A DNA stretch of 64,000 bases from UBA987 sp002292105 (GCA_943846675.1 OX044357.1:1984001-2048000), one strand, 5' to 3'. Counted from the stretch's first letter, positions 54,463 through 62,450 are shown. Made by a program: numbers and translations. Notes: generated by a model not told the origin, from the sequence alone.

Positions 54463-54682
54463 CGTCAGAATCTTTTAAAGAATCATCTTCGGTTGAAGAA
54501 TTGCCTTTAAAAAAGTTCACAATTTTGGCCCAGTATAGTTTAATGGCATACAGACTGCCTAAAATACCGGCGATTAACATTTGCAAAATGTAACTTCCTG
54601 ACCCTGGATCTAAGTACGCGAACGCTGAGTTGGTAAAGCTTAGAACGAATACGAGCAGGAGTAATGTACTTTTAGATTTCAT
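54455..54682 (-). CDS. Small membrane protein with YLDPGSGSYILQ motif
   Basis: A 75-aa protein. A signal-like helix (MKSKSTLLLLVFVLSFTNSAFA) precedes AYLDPGSGSYILQMLIAG and a second hydrophobic stretch to about 50; the tail is charged and acidic. Short proteins with this YLDPGSGS motif commonly neighbour methyltransferase and AlkP-type genes; the function is unknown. ATG 54682 gives the cleaner signal than 54700. Its last bases overlap the methyltransferase start. Confidence 0.75.
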   Translation of the reverse strand: MKSKSTLLLLVFVLSFTNSAFAYLDPGSGSYILQMLIAGILGSLYAIKLYWAKIVNFFKGNSSTEDDSLKDSDDE

Positions 54683-54858
54683 ACCTATTTCTTGCTGCAA
54701 AAGTAGAAAAAAAGGGTAACATATATTACCCTATTGTTAACAGGAGGTTATGGGATTGTATTCGCTATGGGAATTTGCTGTAAACGGCTGTTTTAATTGA
54801 CTGACAGACGCAAGACTAATTGACTGATGACGGTTTGTATATTTTTAATTGAAAAACA

Positions 54859-54890
54859 TTGGTTCTTGATAATAAAGAATACTAATTTTG
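54859..54890 (+). promoter_or_regulatory. Promoter of tRNA-Met
   Basis: TTG at 54859-54861, a 21-bp spacer and TAATTTTG (exact TAnnTTTG) at 54883-54890. Transcription would start about 50 bp before the mature tRNA. Confidence 0.7.
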
Positions 54891-54900
54891 CACACCTTTT

Positions 54901-54935
54901 GGCGAGGTATCCGCCAGTAGGCGGAGCAGGATACC
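54901..54935 (+). repeat. Hairpin in the tRNA-Met leader
   Basis: GGTAT-CCGCC (54906-54915) pairs with GGCGG (54920-54924) and ATACC (54931-54935), with an AGTA loop and a 6-nt bulge. GGCGAGGTA at 54901-54909 is identical to the first nine bases of the tRNA. It may be a small palindromic repeat unit that has landed in the leader. Confidence 0.7.
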
Positions 54936-54946
54936 AAAAGAATAAT

Positions 54947-55020
54947 GGCGAGGTAGCTCAGACGGTTAGAGCGCAGGATTCATAACCCTGAGGTCGGCAG
55001 TTCGATTCTGCTCCTCGCTA
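54947..55020 (+). tRNA. tRNA-Met (CAT anticodon), elongator type
   Basis: A 74-nt cloverleaf. The acceptor GGCGAGG pairs with CCTCGCT, the D arm is GCTC/GAGC, the anticodon loop is TTCATAA with CAT at 34-36 (plus-strand bases about 54981-54983), and the T arm holds TTCGATT. A73 is followed by CTA, so CCA is not encoded. There is no C1-A72 mismatch and no GGG/CCC anticodon stem, so it is not the initiator. A lysidine-modified tRNA-Ile with CAT is less likely from the stem sequence but cannot be excluded. Confidence 0.92.
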
Positions 55021-55046
55021 CTAGCTCTTCGGAGCTAAACGAAATT

Positions 55047-55074
55047 CCCTGGCTGTACCAAGTCGGGGTTTTTT
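55047..55074 (+). terminator. Rho-independent terminator of tRNA-Met
   Basis: CCCTGGCT and AGTCGGGG form an 8-bp stem (with two G-U pairs) around GTACCA and are followed by six T. A smaller hairpin, TAGCTC-TTCG-GAGCTA (55022-55037), lies between it and the tRNA and may mark the processed 3' end. Confidence 0.85.
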
Positions 55075-55286
55075 GTGTCTAAAATTTCAACGAACCCTTA
55101 CCTGTCAAGGGATTTGACGGCAGTTTATCTTTGTTAGTTACCACTCAAATTGCAAAGCAATTCTTCAATAATCTAGGAGTTGCTTTTTAATGTGGTTACA
55201 TATAGTCGACAATAACCGCTTTTAGACCTTGTACGTCTTCAGCGAAAGTTGAACTTTTTGAGTTAAAAACTAAGAGAGAGTTCATG

Positions 55287-56261
55287 CTAATTTAGTTTAA
55301 ATTTCTGATACTGTTTTTTACGAGCCTTAAGTGTCCTGATTTTGGTCTTTTTCCTTTGCTTCAATTTCACTTCGCCTTTTCCGTAGTAAACCTCAGCAGG
55401 AGTTAAGTTCTGCAAAGATTCGTGGTAGCGTTTGTAGTTGTAATACTCCACGAACTCGTTGAGTTTTCTTTCCAGTTGTTCAGGACTAAAATAATTGTCT
55501 AGTTTGACCACATTCTTCATGGATCGGTGATAGCGTTCTATCTTTCCTTGGGTCTGTGGATGTAACGGACGGCCTCTAATATGCTCCATATTTTGATTGC
55601 CAAGATATTCTGCAAGTTCGTTTGAGATATAACAAGATCCATTATCAGATAGTAGTTTTGGCTTGTTGGTCTGTGACACCTCAGAGGCCAATAAGGCTTG
55701 ATCTAGGGTATCTTTCACGTCTTGTGCCTTCATGCTAGAGCACAGCCTCCAGTTGACTATAAATCGACTATAGTCATCTAATATGGTTGACAGGTAATAC
55801 CAACCCCAACCGAAGATCTTGAAGTAAGTGAAGTCCGTCTGCCACATCTGGTTGACTCGTGTGGTTTTATCCTTAAAACTGTCCGAAGCACTCATGATTC
55901 TAAAGGATGGTGTGGTTATTAATCCATTTTCTTTTAGTATGCGATAAACACTAGATTCGCTGATGTAATAGCTGTACGTATCGGTAATATGCCAGGCCAC
56001 TTCACGTGACGAAAGCTCTGGCCTTTCTAAAGCTATCTCAACTACCTTGTCCCGGTCTTGCTCATTGATTCTATTCCAAGAACCTTGCCTTTTGCTGGGC
56101 TTACGTGCCAGTCCTTCATAGCCTAACTCGGTGTAAGCTCTGTACCAGTTGTAAAATGTTGTTTTGTTAATTTTAAGCTCTCTCAGAGTGCGGATAACAC
56201 CCAAATCTGATTGCTCTACAAGTTGAATCAACTCGTATTTCTCTTGTTGACTGTAATGCAT
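55287..56261 (-). CDS. IS3-family transposase OrfB (DDE integrase)
   Basis: A 324-aa frame. The N-terminal helix-turn-helix (YSQQEKYELIQLVEQSD) is followed by the rve integrase core: first Asp in WQTDFTYFK, second in LLSDNGSCYI, Glu in GKIERYHRS. YYLSTILDDYSR and ESLQNLTPAEVYYG are typical of IS3 transposases. The C-terminal KARKKQYQ tail is basic. In vivo it is probably made as a fusion with OrfA through a -1 frameshift, as the frame stays open upstream of the ATG to that site. Confidence 0.92.
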   Translation of the reverse strand: MHYSQQEKYELIQLVEQSDLGVIRTLRELKINKTTFYNWYRAYTELGYEGLARKPSKRQGSWNRINEQDRDKVVEIALERPELSSREVAWHITDTYSYYISESSVYRILKENGLITTPSFRIMSASDSFKDKTTRVNQMWQTDFTYFKIFGWGWYYLSTILDDYSRFIVNWRLCSSMKAQDVKDTLDQALLASEVSQTNKPKLLSDNGSCYISNELAEYLGNQNMEHIRGRPLHPQTQGKIERYHRSMKNVVKLDNYFSPEQLERKLNEFVEYYNYKRYHESLQNLTPAEVYYGKGEVKLKQRKKTKIRTLKARKKQYQKFKLN

Positions 56262-56272
56262 ATACTTGGGCC

Positions 56273-56623
56273 TTATGAGTCTTCTCCATTTACGTTTTTT
56301 TTCAAAGTTCTTACCTCTAGGGATAGTTCAGCTACCAGTTCTTTTAATGAACGGTTTTCCCCCTTGAGCTCTTGAACTTCTGTAGTGCTGGCCTCACGCA
56401 TGGTATCGCCTGTTAAACGACGTTTGCCTGCTTCCATGAAGTCTTTGGCCCACTTGTAATAGTTGCCCTGGCTAATACCTTCTTTTCGACATAACTCGGC
56501 AATCGTGGTTTCTCCACGCATACCTTCAATAATGATTCTAATCTTTTCTTCTGAACTGTAGACCTTTCTAGTCTTTCTTTTTAATTCACTGATCAGTGAA
56601 CTTGTACTTTTCTTCTTTACCAT
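56273..56623 (-). CDS. IS3-family transposase OrfA (DNA binding)
   Basis: A 116-aa frame with a helix-turn-helix (EEKIRIIIEGMRGETTIAEL, then EGISQGNYYKWAKDFMEAGK) and a leucine-zipper-like end (LKGENRSLKELVAELSLEVRTL). Eight A followed by C (minus strand; plus bases 56294-56302) near its end is a standard -1 slippage site; the -1 frame reads through into OrfB without a stop. Confidence 0.9.
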   Translation of the reverse strand: MVKKKSTSSLISELKRKTRKVYSSEEKIRIIIEGMRGETTIAELCRKEGISQGNYYKWAKDFMEAGKRRLTGDTMREASTTEVQELKGENRSLKELVAELSLEVRTLKKNVNGEDS

Positions 56624-56747
56624 CTCTGGGTGATTTAAAGGGTTATAAATATATTAAAACCTCTCTCTTAAATCTTTACCCTTAATAGTTCACTTTTTGC
56701 TGACGGTATACATGGTAATAGCCTGGATTTAATAATATCTTTACCTC

Positions 56748-57830
56748 GTGAAATTCATTATATTCTCTTTACTTCTTATCCCAAACGTACTTTCTGCACA
56801 GGACAGTACTTACTATCTACCTGCTCATAACAAGCAGGATGACTCATTGAAGTTTGAACTGAATCAAATAATTAAGAATCATACAGAATTTACCTATACC
56901 GCATCATCATCAACAGATGTATGGGATATTCTTAAACACACAGATAAGGACACTGCCAATGCAAATAATGTTATCTTAATATATTCACAGAGGAGTGTTG
57001 ATGCTGCACAAGAGTATAATAGTGGGTCTGGCTGGAGTCGGGAACACGTTTGGGCAAAATCTAGAGGAGATTTTGGCACAAGCAACGGTGCAGGGACAGA
57101 TGTTCATCATTTAAGACCTTGTGACATTAGTGTCAACTCCACAAGGAATAATAGAAATTTCGATACGTGCATTACTTGCTTAGATGTAATAGATAATGGC
57201 TTTAATACAGGGTCTAAGCGTGATGCTGATTTATGGACATTTGAACCACCTGACGCAGTCAAAGGAGATGTAGCACGAATGATATTCTATATGGCTGTCA
57301 GATACGAAGGAGGAGGCTCTGAGCCTGATTTAGAGTTAACGAACACATTACTTAACAATACCGACCAAAGTCCCTTACAAGCTCGCTTAAACACACTCCT
57401 TCATTGGAATAGGATTGATACAGTTAGCAACTGGGAACGTAATAGAAATAACATCATCGATAGCTTTTACCAGCACAACCGCAATCCTTTTATTGATTAT
57501 CCTGAACTAGCTGAATATTTATGGGGTGATAGTATTGGCGCAATATGGATGCCCGAGCAATCGGATACAAGTATAGGAGCTAGTATGTCTGAGTTTTCTA
57601 GTAGCGAAGTTAGACTTTATCCTAATCCAGCTCAACATCAAATTACTATAAGTCATTCTAATTTAAGTATAGACTCCTATGCGATACTGAATTATTTGGG
57701 ACAAAATATGATAGAGAATGCACTTGAATCTAATGTTGTGGATGTATCTGCTTTGCCAAAAGGAAGCTATGTTCTGGTGCTAAGAGACCGTAATCGTAAT
57801 ATAATCTACTTCAAGAAGTTTTTAAAGTAA
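56748..57830 (+). CDS. Secreted endonuclease I family nuclease with T9SS sorting domain
   Basis: A 360-aa protein. The signal peptide (1-17) ends LSA. Residues about 25-255 are an EndA/NucM/Vvn-type nuclease: GWSREHVWAKSRGDFG (95-110), TDVHHLRPCDISVNSTRNN (117-135) with the His-metal set, and ARMIFYMAVRYEG. The last 70 residues (VRLYPNPAQHQITIS to IIYFKKFLK) are a type A sorting domain. Extracellular DNA or RNA degradation via the T9SS is likely. Start GTG. The IS end lies 35 bp upstream, so its promoter may be shared with IS sequence. Confidence 0.9.
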   Translation: MKFIIFSLLLIPNVLSAQDSTYYLPAHNKQDDSLKFELNQIIKNHTEFTYTASSSTDVWDILKHTDKDTANANNVILIYSQRSVDAAQEYNSGSGWSREHVWAKSRGDFGTSNGAGTDVHHLRPCDISVNSTRNNRNFDTCITCLDVIDNGFNTGSKRDADLWTFEPPDAVKGDVARMIFYMAVRYEGGGSEPDLELTNTLLNNTDQSPLQARLNTLLHWNRIDTVSNWERNRNNIIDSFYQHNRNPFIDYPELAEYLWGDSIGAIWMPEQSDTSIGASMSEFSSSEVRLYPNPAQHQITISHSNLSIDSYAILNYLGQNMIENALESNVVDVSALPKGSYVLVLRDRNRNIIYFKKFLK

Positions 57831-58226
57831 TTTATTCATTAACATCAATTGGTGGTTCATATTAGTTCTTCCCTATGTTTTGTTTAGGGTACTAAAAAAG
57901 GGGTTATGCGTCAGCACTAGTTGAGGCTTTATAATTACTCTTTTCAAAATTCTCATGTTTTTGAAAATCCATTCCCGCTCCAGGATTTGTTAAAAGCATA
58001 AAAAGTGGCTTAGATCCATTTTTTAAAATAAAATACGGTTCTGGAGCTCTCATAATAAGGGTTTATTCCTATGGGGTGTGATGTGATGGTTGCGCCCCTT
58101 TTTAATGTGTTGTTGCGCCATCACAAGTTCGACAACAGTCTGAACCCCTCTACTTTGTCTAAATTTCGGAATGTTTTTTTTGTTTTTATAGACTAAACTC
58201 TCTTTTTTTGTTAGAAAATAAGCTCT
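57831..58226. other. Intergenic region with a gene fragment
   Basis: Apart from the small minus-strand open frame listed separately, this 396-bp gap is AT-rich. A GTGATGG/CCATCAC inverted repeat with a long loop is found near 58086-58130. A poly-T-rich part from 58170 to 58215 directly precedes the next gene. No clear promoter element is visible. Confidence 0.5.
57904..58053 (-). pseudogene. 49-codon open frame, probable fragment of a larger gene
   Basis: The minus strand from ATG 58053 reads MRAPEPYFILKNGSKPLFML and continues with LLTNPGAGMDFQKHENF to a TAA at 57904. It has a protein-like composition with LLTNPGAG, which recalls the start of uracil-DNA-glycosylase-fold proteins, but that match is weak. 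Nothing like a continuation is found after the stop. It may be the remnant of a gene cut by rearrangement in this island. Confidence 0.35.
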
Positions 58227-58757
58227 ATGAGGCATAAACATATATTCACTTTTCTACTGATTCTTGGAATAACAGAAATAGTTCAAGCTCAAGACTTAAT
58301 TGTGCATTTCAATGACAATACTTCTACATCCTATGCAGTAAAGGAGGTAAGATCTCTTACTTTTTCTGCAGATAGTCTTAATGTCACTACCAAAGAAGGT
58401 GTAATACACAGTTGGTCTTTTAACTTTGTCAATTATTACAAATACGGCAAGACAGATTCTACGAGCAGCACTTCGGACTTGGAAAAGAAGAATTCGAATC
58501 TGCTTATCTATCCGAATCCATCACAGGGAGTTTTAAACTTGAATTTTGTTAATATCAATGCTCCAAAAGGAAAGGCATATGAGGTGATAGTTTATAACCA
58601 AACAGGTAAAATAGTGGTGCGAAAAAGTTATGTCTCGAATACAGCTAAAAAAGAGAAGCAACAATTGAATCTAAATATATTGACCAACGGCAATTATATC
58701 TGTGAAGTTCGAATGGAACACTATACGATAAGACAATCATTTATTTTAAATAAATAG
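58227..58757 (+). CDS. Small exported protein with T9SS sorting domain
   Basis: A 176-aa protein. A signal peptide ends at QAQ (about 22). Two short units of the kind seen in Bacteroidota surface proteins (HFNDNTSTSYAVKEVRSLTF and KEGVIHSWSFNFVNYYKYG) form the mature N-terminus, then a Ser/Thr linker, then a type A sorting domain from LLIYPNPSQGVLNL to the end (RQSFILNK). No enzyme motif. It lies 4 bp before the 752-aa gene whose N-terminus has the same two-unit design. Confidence 0.8.
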   Translation: MRHKHIFTFLLILGITEIVQAQDLIVHFNDNTSTSYAVKEVRSLTFSADSLNVTTKEGVIHSWSFNFVNYYKYGKTDSTSSTSDLEKKNSNLLIYPNPSQGVLNLNFVNINAPKGKAYEVIVYNQTGKIVVRKSYVSNTAKKEKQQLNLNILTNGNYICEVRMEHYTIRQSFILNK

Positions 58758-58761
58758 TACA

Positions 58762-61020
58762 ATGAGATATATTAAAATCGCCCTGTTAGTCTTGTTGCCT
58801 TCTGTTGTTAGTGGACAAACGCTGATCAATATTTATCAAAGTAATGGAACCTTGCTTCATGTGCCAATGGCTTCTGTAGATAGCGCACGCTTCAATACTG
58901 CAGGAGGAGTTACGTTCCAAAGTATATTTCAATCCAACCTTAATGTTCTGAAAATAGCTACAAACAGTATAGACAGCATAACCTACACTACTCCATTGCT
59001 AAAAAACTTACCAGTCCTTACAACCACTGGTGCACTAAATATTACTTCGTTTTCAGCTAACACAGGTGGAAATATTACAAGTCAAGGTGGCGATACCATT
59101 ACTCAAAGAGGTGTTTGCTGGAGTACGCACTTATCTCCCACATTGGCTGACAACCATACTAACAATGGTTTAGGAACTGGCTCATACACGAGTAGTATGT
59201 TGCCCTTATTATCTAAAACCACTTATCACATTAGAGCGTACGCTACCAACTCATACGGCACAGCCTATGGCAATGAGCTTACCTTCATTACACTCAAAGG
59301 ATCTGGTGATTTACCTACTGTAACTACCGATGTGCTTTCTGATACCACTGGGTACTCTGTAAAAAGTGGTGGAGAAGTGACCTCAGATGGAGGTTCGGCG
59401 GTAGTGTCTAGAGGAATTTGCTGGGCAAGTGGCGTTACCCCAACTATCAGCAATTCGATTACCATAGAGGGTTCTGGTGCAGGAATATTTAAAAGTACCG
59501 CTTCAAATCTGTTGGCTAGCTCAACATACTTTGTCAGAGCTTATGCTACTAATAGTGCTGGTACTGCTTATGGCAATTCGTATACAGTGACTACGTATCC
59601 TTGGCCTGTTATTAAAATTCTTGAAATTAAAGACATCACACCCAATTCTTACCATATTAGAGGTACGGTAACAGACAATGTAGGCCTTGAGATAACGGGA
59701 ATAGGCGTTGCATTAGGAGTAGATCCATTCCCAACGGCGGAAGAGAATAAACGATTCACTACTACGCTGAGTCAATTTGAGTCAGGTTTCATCGATTGGA
59801 ATGGGATTCCATTTGAATTAGTTTCAAATACCCGATACCATCTTAGAGCTTTTACAATCAGTAAAGCAGGGATAATATATGGCGATACTTTGTCTATTGT
59901 AATGGCTCCTGCATATCCAGATGTAGAAACTTATGATGTGATTAAAACAGGCGGAAAGACAGCTACAATAGGTGGACGTGTATTGAGTAAAGATGGTGCT
60001 CCCATCACCTTAAGGGGAATGTGCTATACCACAGATCGACTTAATGTGAATATTAATGCCGATACCGTAATAAGTTCTAATGACACTGGAGTTTATTCGA
60101 GTTTCATAGATAGTTTAATGCCTAATAGAACGTATTATTTTAGAGCTTTTGCAATGAATGATTCTTTCGAAGTAAAATATGGTGGAACTAAAAATTTTAC
60201 TACTTGTAATGTACCGAGTCTTGGCATCACCAAAAGAGAAAAAGTGTATGCCGATAGTGCCTACGTCGGAGGAACAATTACAGATAATGGAGGCTGTGAT
60301 ATTATCTCTAGAGGGGTTGTTTGGAATCTCGCTCAAAATGCTACATTAGACGACAGCGTGATATACTCTACAGATACAAGTACAAGTGCAGATTTCTCTA
60401 CATTCTTAGCTAACCTAGAACCTAACCACGATTACTATGCACGAGCATTTGCAATTAATGACGCAGGCGTAGGATACGGACAACAATTTACCCTGAGCAC
60501 CCAAGAATGTGTGGATGGATTGTGTATAGGGCAAGAGTATCAAGGTGGTTTAATATCCTACATACTCAAACCTGGGGATACAGGATACGATAAGGATACA
60601 GTCCACGGATACATAAGTGCTTCAAAAATAATTGGTTCAGCAGTCTGGGGTTGTTATGGAACGGATATCGCTGGTACTACTGTCAGTGGAAAGACCAATA
60701 CAGAAGCTATTATGGCTCAAAGTTGCAACACATCTTCCAGTGCTGCTAGCAAGTGCTACAACTTAACACTTAATGGATATTCAGATTGGTATCTACCAAG
60801 TCCAGAAGAGCTAAGAAAAGTGTTTTATAATTTAAAATTGAATGGATTAGGTGATAATTTAGCAACCTCATATTGGTCGTCTTATCAGTGCAGTGGACAC
60901 GGAGCTATGTTTGTGAGTATGACTAGAACAAACAATACAATATACACCCATTGTAACGTATCCAAATCTACTCCAAGCAAAACGAATTCTCTTGATATAC
61001 TTCCTATTCGGTATTTTTAG
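58762..61020 (+). CDS. Surface protein with fibronectin-like repeats and C-terminal DUF1566/Lcl-like domain
   Basis: A 752-aa protein. A signal peptide ends VSG. Two short units follow (NIYQSNGTLLHVPMASVDSA and QSNLNVLKIATNSIDSITY). Then five to six repeats of about 90 aa occur, each with a RGxCW-type turn and an RAYATNSxGTAYGN end (for example near 145-170 and 245-265). From about 585 to the end is a DUF1566-like lectin-type domain (GQEYQGGLISYIL, YSDWYLPSPEELRKVF, SYWSSYQCSG, ILPIRYF). No sorting domain is seen at the C-terminus, so export may stop at the periplasm or use another route. Confidence 0.85.
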   Translation: MRYIKIALLVLLPSVVSGQTLINIYQSNGTLLHVPMASVDSARFNTAGGVTFQSIFQSNLNVLKIATNSIDSITYTTPLLKNLPVLTTTGALNITSFSANTGGNITSQGGDTITQRGVCWSTHLSPTLADNHTNNGLGTGSYTSSMLPLLSKTTYHIRAYATNSYGTAYGNELTFITLKGSGDLPTVTTDVLSDTTGYSVKSGGEVTSDGGSAVVSRGICWASGVTPTISNSITIEGSGAGIFKSTASNLLASSTYFVRAYATNSAGTAYGNSYTVTTYPWPVIKILEIKDITPNSYHIRGTVTDNVGLEITGIGVALGVDPFPTAEENKRFTTTLSQFESGFIDWNGIPFELVSNTRYHLRAFTISKAGIIYGDTLSIVMAPAYPDVETYDVIKTGGKTATIGGRVLSKDGAPITLRGMCYTTDRLNVNINADTVISSNDTGVYSSFIDSLMPNRTYYFRAFAMNDSFEVKYGGTKNFTTCNVPSLGITKREKVYADSAYVGGTITDNGGCDIISRGVVWNLAQNATLDDSVIYSTDTSTSADFSTFLANLEPNHDYYARAFAINDAGVGYGQQFTLSTQECVDGLCIGQEYQGGLISYILKPGDTGYDKDTVHGYISASKIIGSAVWGCYGTDIAGTTVSGKTNTEAIMAQSCNTSSSAASKCYNLTLNGYSDWYLPSPEELRKVFYNLKLNGLGDNLATSYWSSYQCSGHGAMFVSMTRTNNTIYTHCNVSKSTPSKTNSLDILPIRYF

Positions 61021-61272
61021 GGCTAAGCGCTTGCAATGGGAAAGTTAAGCGGTATAGGTCCCAAATGACATTCCAATATATTACTCTTTCAGATTTCATA
61101 AGACATTAATTTACACCACCTTGTATTTTACGATTTCTCCAAGGTGACCTTTCGGAAAAAAACTGAAGGGTTGGGCAGTAGATCATGGTTAATGAGGAAT
61201 GATGGCAAGTCCGCCATAAGAAAACCTAAGTCGTAGTTGCAAGCTCAAAGTTAGATAATAGGCTGCTTCCCT
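61021..61272. other. Intergenic region with hairpins, no gene
   Basis: A 252-bp gap between convergent genes. CACCTTG (61117-61123) and CAAGGTG (61140-61146) form a 7-bp inverted repeat, and CGCTT/AAGCG near 61028-61051 another. These may terminate transcripts, but there is no T-tract. Confidence 0.5.
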
Positions 61273-61557
61273 CTAAAATTGTACAACTTCTAACTCTCTT
61301 TCAATAAGGTTTTCCTGTTGAATCTGATCTACCTTCTTAAAATGCCAATGATAAAATGCCGCTAAGGTGTTCACTCCGTCTGCGTGTAACAATTTGTCTA
61401 TGTGTGAATTATTAATTTCCTCGAGGGTTAATGCATCATCAGGCATAACAAACTCAACTGTATAAATTTCATTGATTACGGGATAATTCCATCTATAATC
61501 ATGATTGCACCAATTGTCATTTACACAAACTACTTTTTCTCCTACTTTAAAAGACAT
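61273..61557 (-). CDS. Small uncharacterised cytoplasmic protein
   Basis: A 94-aa protein beginning MSFKVGEKVVCVNDNWCNHD and then VINEIYTVEFVMPDD: a KVGDKVVCV...Y-V-type SH3-like start that is common in small orphan and phage-associated proteins. No domain beyond that. No signal peptide. It stands alone in the accessory region. Confidence 0.65.
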   Translation of the reverse strand: MSFKVGEKVVCVNDNWCNHDYRWNYPVINEIYTVEFVMPDDALTLEEINNSHIDKLLHADGVNTLAAFYHWHFKKVDQIQQENLIERELEVVQF

Positions 61558-61937
61558 ATTCTAATTTTTTAAGTTATTAAAACATGCATTAAACAAATTA
61601 CATTGGATCCCTTTTACTTTTTGGACTGGGAGTCCCACATTGTATCTTGGCCACCGTGCTTAAGGAAAAGTCGGTTGGCATCCATTTGGATTCTTAATGC
61701 GAGGCAAATATAAATAATTCACAACATAGTATTATGCTCAGATTCCCAGCCTAATTCCTTTACAAGTGTTTTGGCTACTTCGTGTGTTGGAACGCTCGCT
61801 AACATGCCCTAAATCCAATAGGGTCTTATGCTGGAATTAAGTATCACTTTATTCGCTAACTTTGAGAGAAAAAAAACTAACGCGCAAGTCCCTACTGGGT
61901 TTAGCGCCACCGTTAGCTAATATTAAAACACACCAAC
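61558..61937. other. Intergenic region with possible gene debris, -7 element and attC-like hairpin
   Basis: On the minus strand the frame MLASVPTHEVAKTLVKELG (61719-61805) looks protein-like, and after its stop the same frame continues as IQMDANRLFLKHGGQ to another stop, so this may be an eroded gene. GGACT-GGG-AGTCC lies at 61623-61635. The plus strand has TAACTTTG (61857-61864), an exact TAnnTTTG element, followed by the hairpin at 61877-61916. Confidence 0.4.
61877..61916 (+). repeat. attC-like hairpin before the membrane-protein gene
   Basis: CTAAC-GCGC (61877-61885) pairs with GCGC (61904-61907) and GTTAG (61912-61916) with a CACC bulge, and CCC-TACT-GGG closes the inner loop. The outer CTAAC/GTTAG boxes and asymmetric bulge resemble an integron recombination site, but it is short and the seventh core base does not fit the GTTRRRY consensus. 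Confidence 0.4.
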
Positions 61938-62450
61938 ATGAACACATTCTTCGAAATTTTTAATTGGCAATTTCACCTTCTATTTCTAGCCTCTGCAAAT
62001 ATTGGTACTGGGTTTGGAAAGTTTGCGAAACTCAGGTTAGCAGGTGGTATTTGGACTGGAACTTTATGGTTTAAATTTTTAATTGTAGAAGAAGGCTTAT
62101 TTTTTTCTGCGCAAATAGGAATCGCAATTTTTAGTTCCATCGCTTACAGTTGGTGGTTTGGTTTGATTATTCTGATTGAGCAACTACTTGTAGGAGGTTT
62201 AATTTTAGGTGTTATTCAAGGTACGTTAAAGTTAACGTACGGAAGTTACAGGTGGGTATCAATAAAAACAATTGGAGTAATAGTGGACGCTTTTCTTTTT
62301 GTTTTTTACATCAACAACCTAGAGTATAGCGTTGATTTATTTGGTATTAGTTTTCCTTTTTGGGTTTTTATGCTTGCTTTTGCCTTGCCAAGAGGGATAT
62401 TTGGAATTATAACTTTCATTACAGATTTACTAACTGGAAATAAATATTAA
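61938..62450 (+). CDS. Predicted membrane protein of unknown function
   Basis: A 170-aa protein with about five hydrophobic segments (for example 10-27, 58-75, 77-97, 110-128 and 136-155), rich in Phe, Ile and Trp. No family recognised. It follows the hairpin at 61877-61916 by 21 bp and ends 23 bp before the truncated IS copy. Its strongly AT-rich, Phe-rich composition differs from the core genes. Confidence 0.7.
   Translation: MNTFFEIFNWQFHLLFLASANIGTGFGKFAKLRLAGGIWTGTLWFKFLIVEEGLFFSAQIGIAIFSSIAYSWWFGLIILIEQLLVGGLILGVIQGTLKLTYGSYRWVSIKTIGVIVDAFLFVFYINNLEYSVDLFGISFPFWVFMLAFALPRGIFGIITFITDLLTGNKY

Larger units (their letters stand above)
55230..56712 (-). mobile_element. IS3-family insertion sequence (complete)
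   Basis: About 1483 bp. The outer ends begin TGTACGTC (left, 55230) and, read on the other strand, TGTATACC (right, 56712). Both continue into a matching pattern of TCAGC, AAA, TGAACT, a GGGTAAA/AGTTAAA core and AAGAGAGAG, so they are terminal inverted repeats of about 45 bp with mismatches. The same left end (TGTACGTC) opens the second copy at 62474. The two transposase frames lie inside. No clear target-site duplication is seen (left flank ACCT, right flank TGGT). Confidence 0.85.

Noticed and set aside
54947..55020. Initiator tRNA-fMet
   Set aside because: There is no unpaired first base at the acceptor end and the anticodon stem lacks three G-C pairs.
55226..56716. Target-site duplication around the complete IS
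   Set aside because: The flanks ACCT and TGGT are not direct repeats; the insertion is probably old or the ends have been rearranged.
58050..58241. 63-aa minus-strand frame over the start of the 176-aa gene
   Set aside because: It overlaps the signal peptide of a better supported gene and has no recognisable features.
61117..61146. Terminator between the 752-aa and 94-aa genes
   Set aside because: The 7-bp inverted repeat has a 16-nt loop and no T-tract, so it is recorded only as a hairpin.
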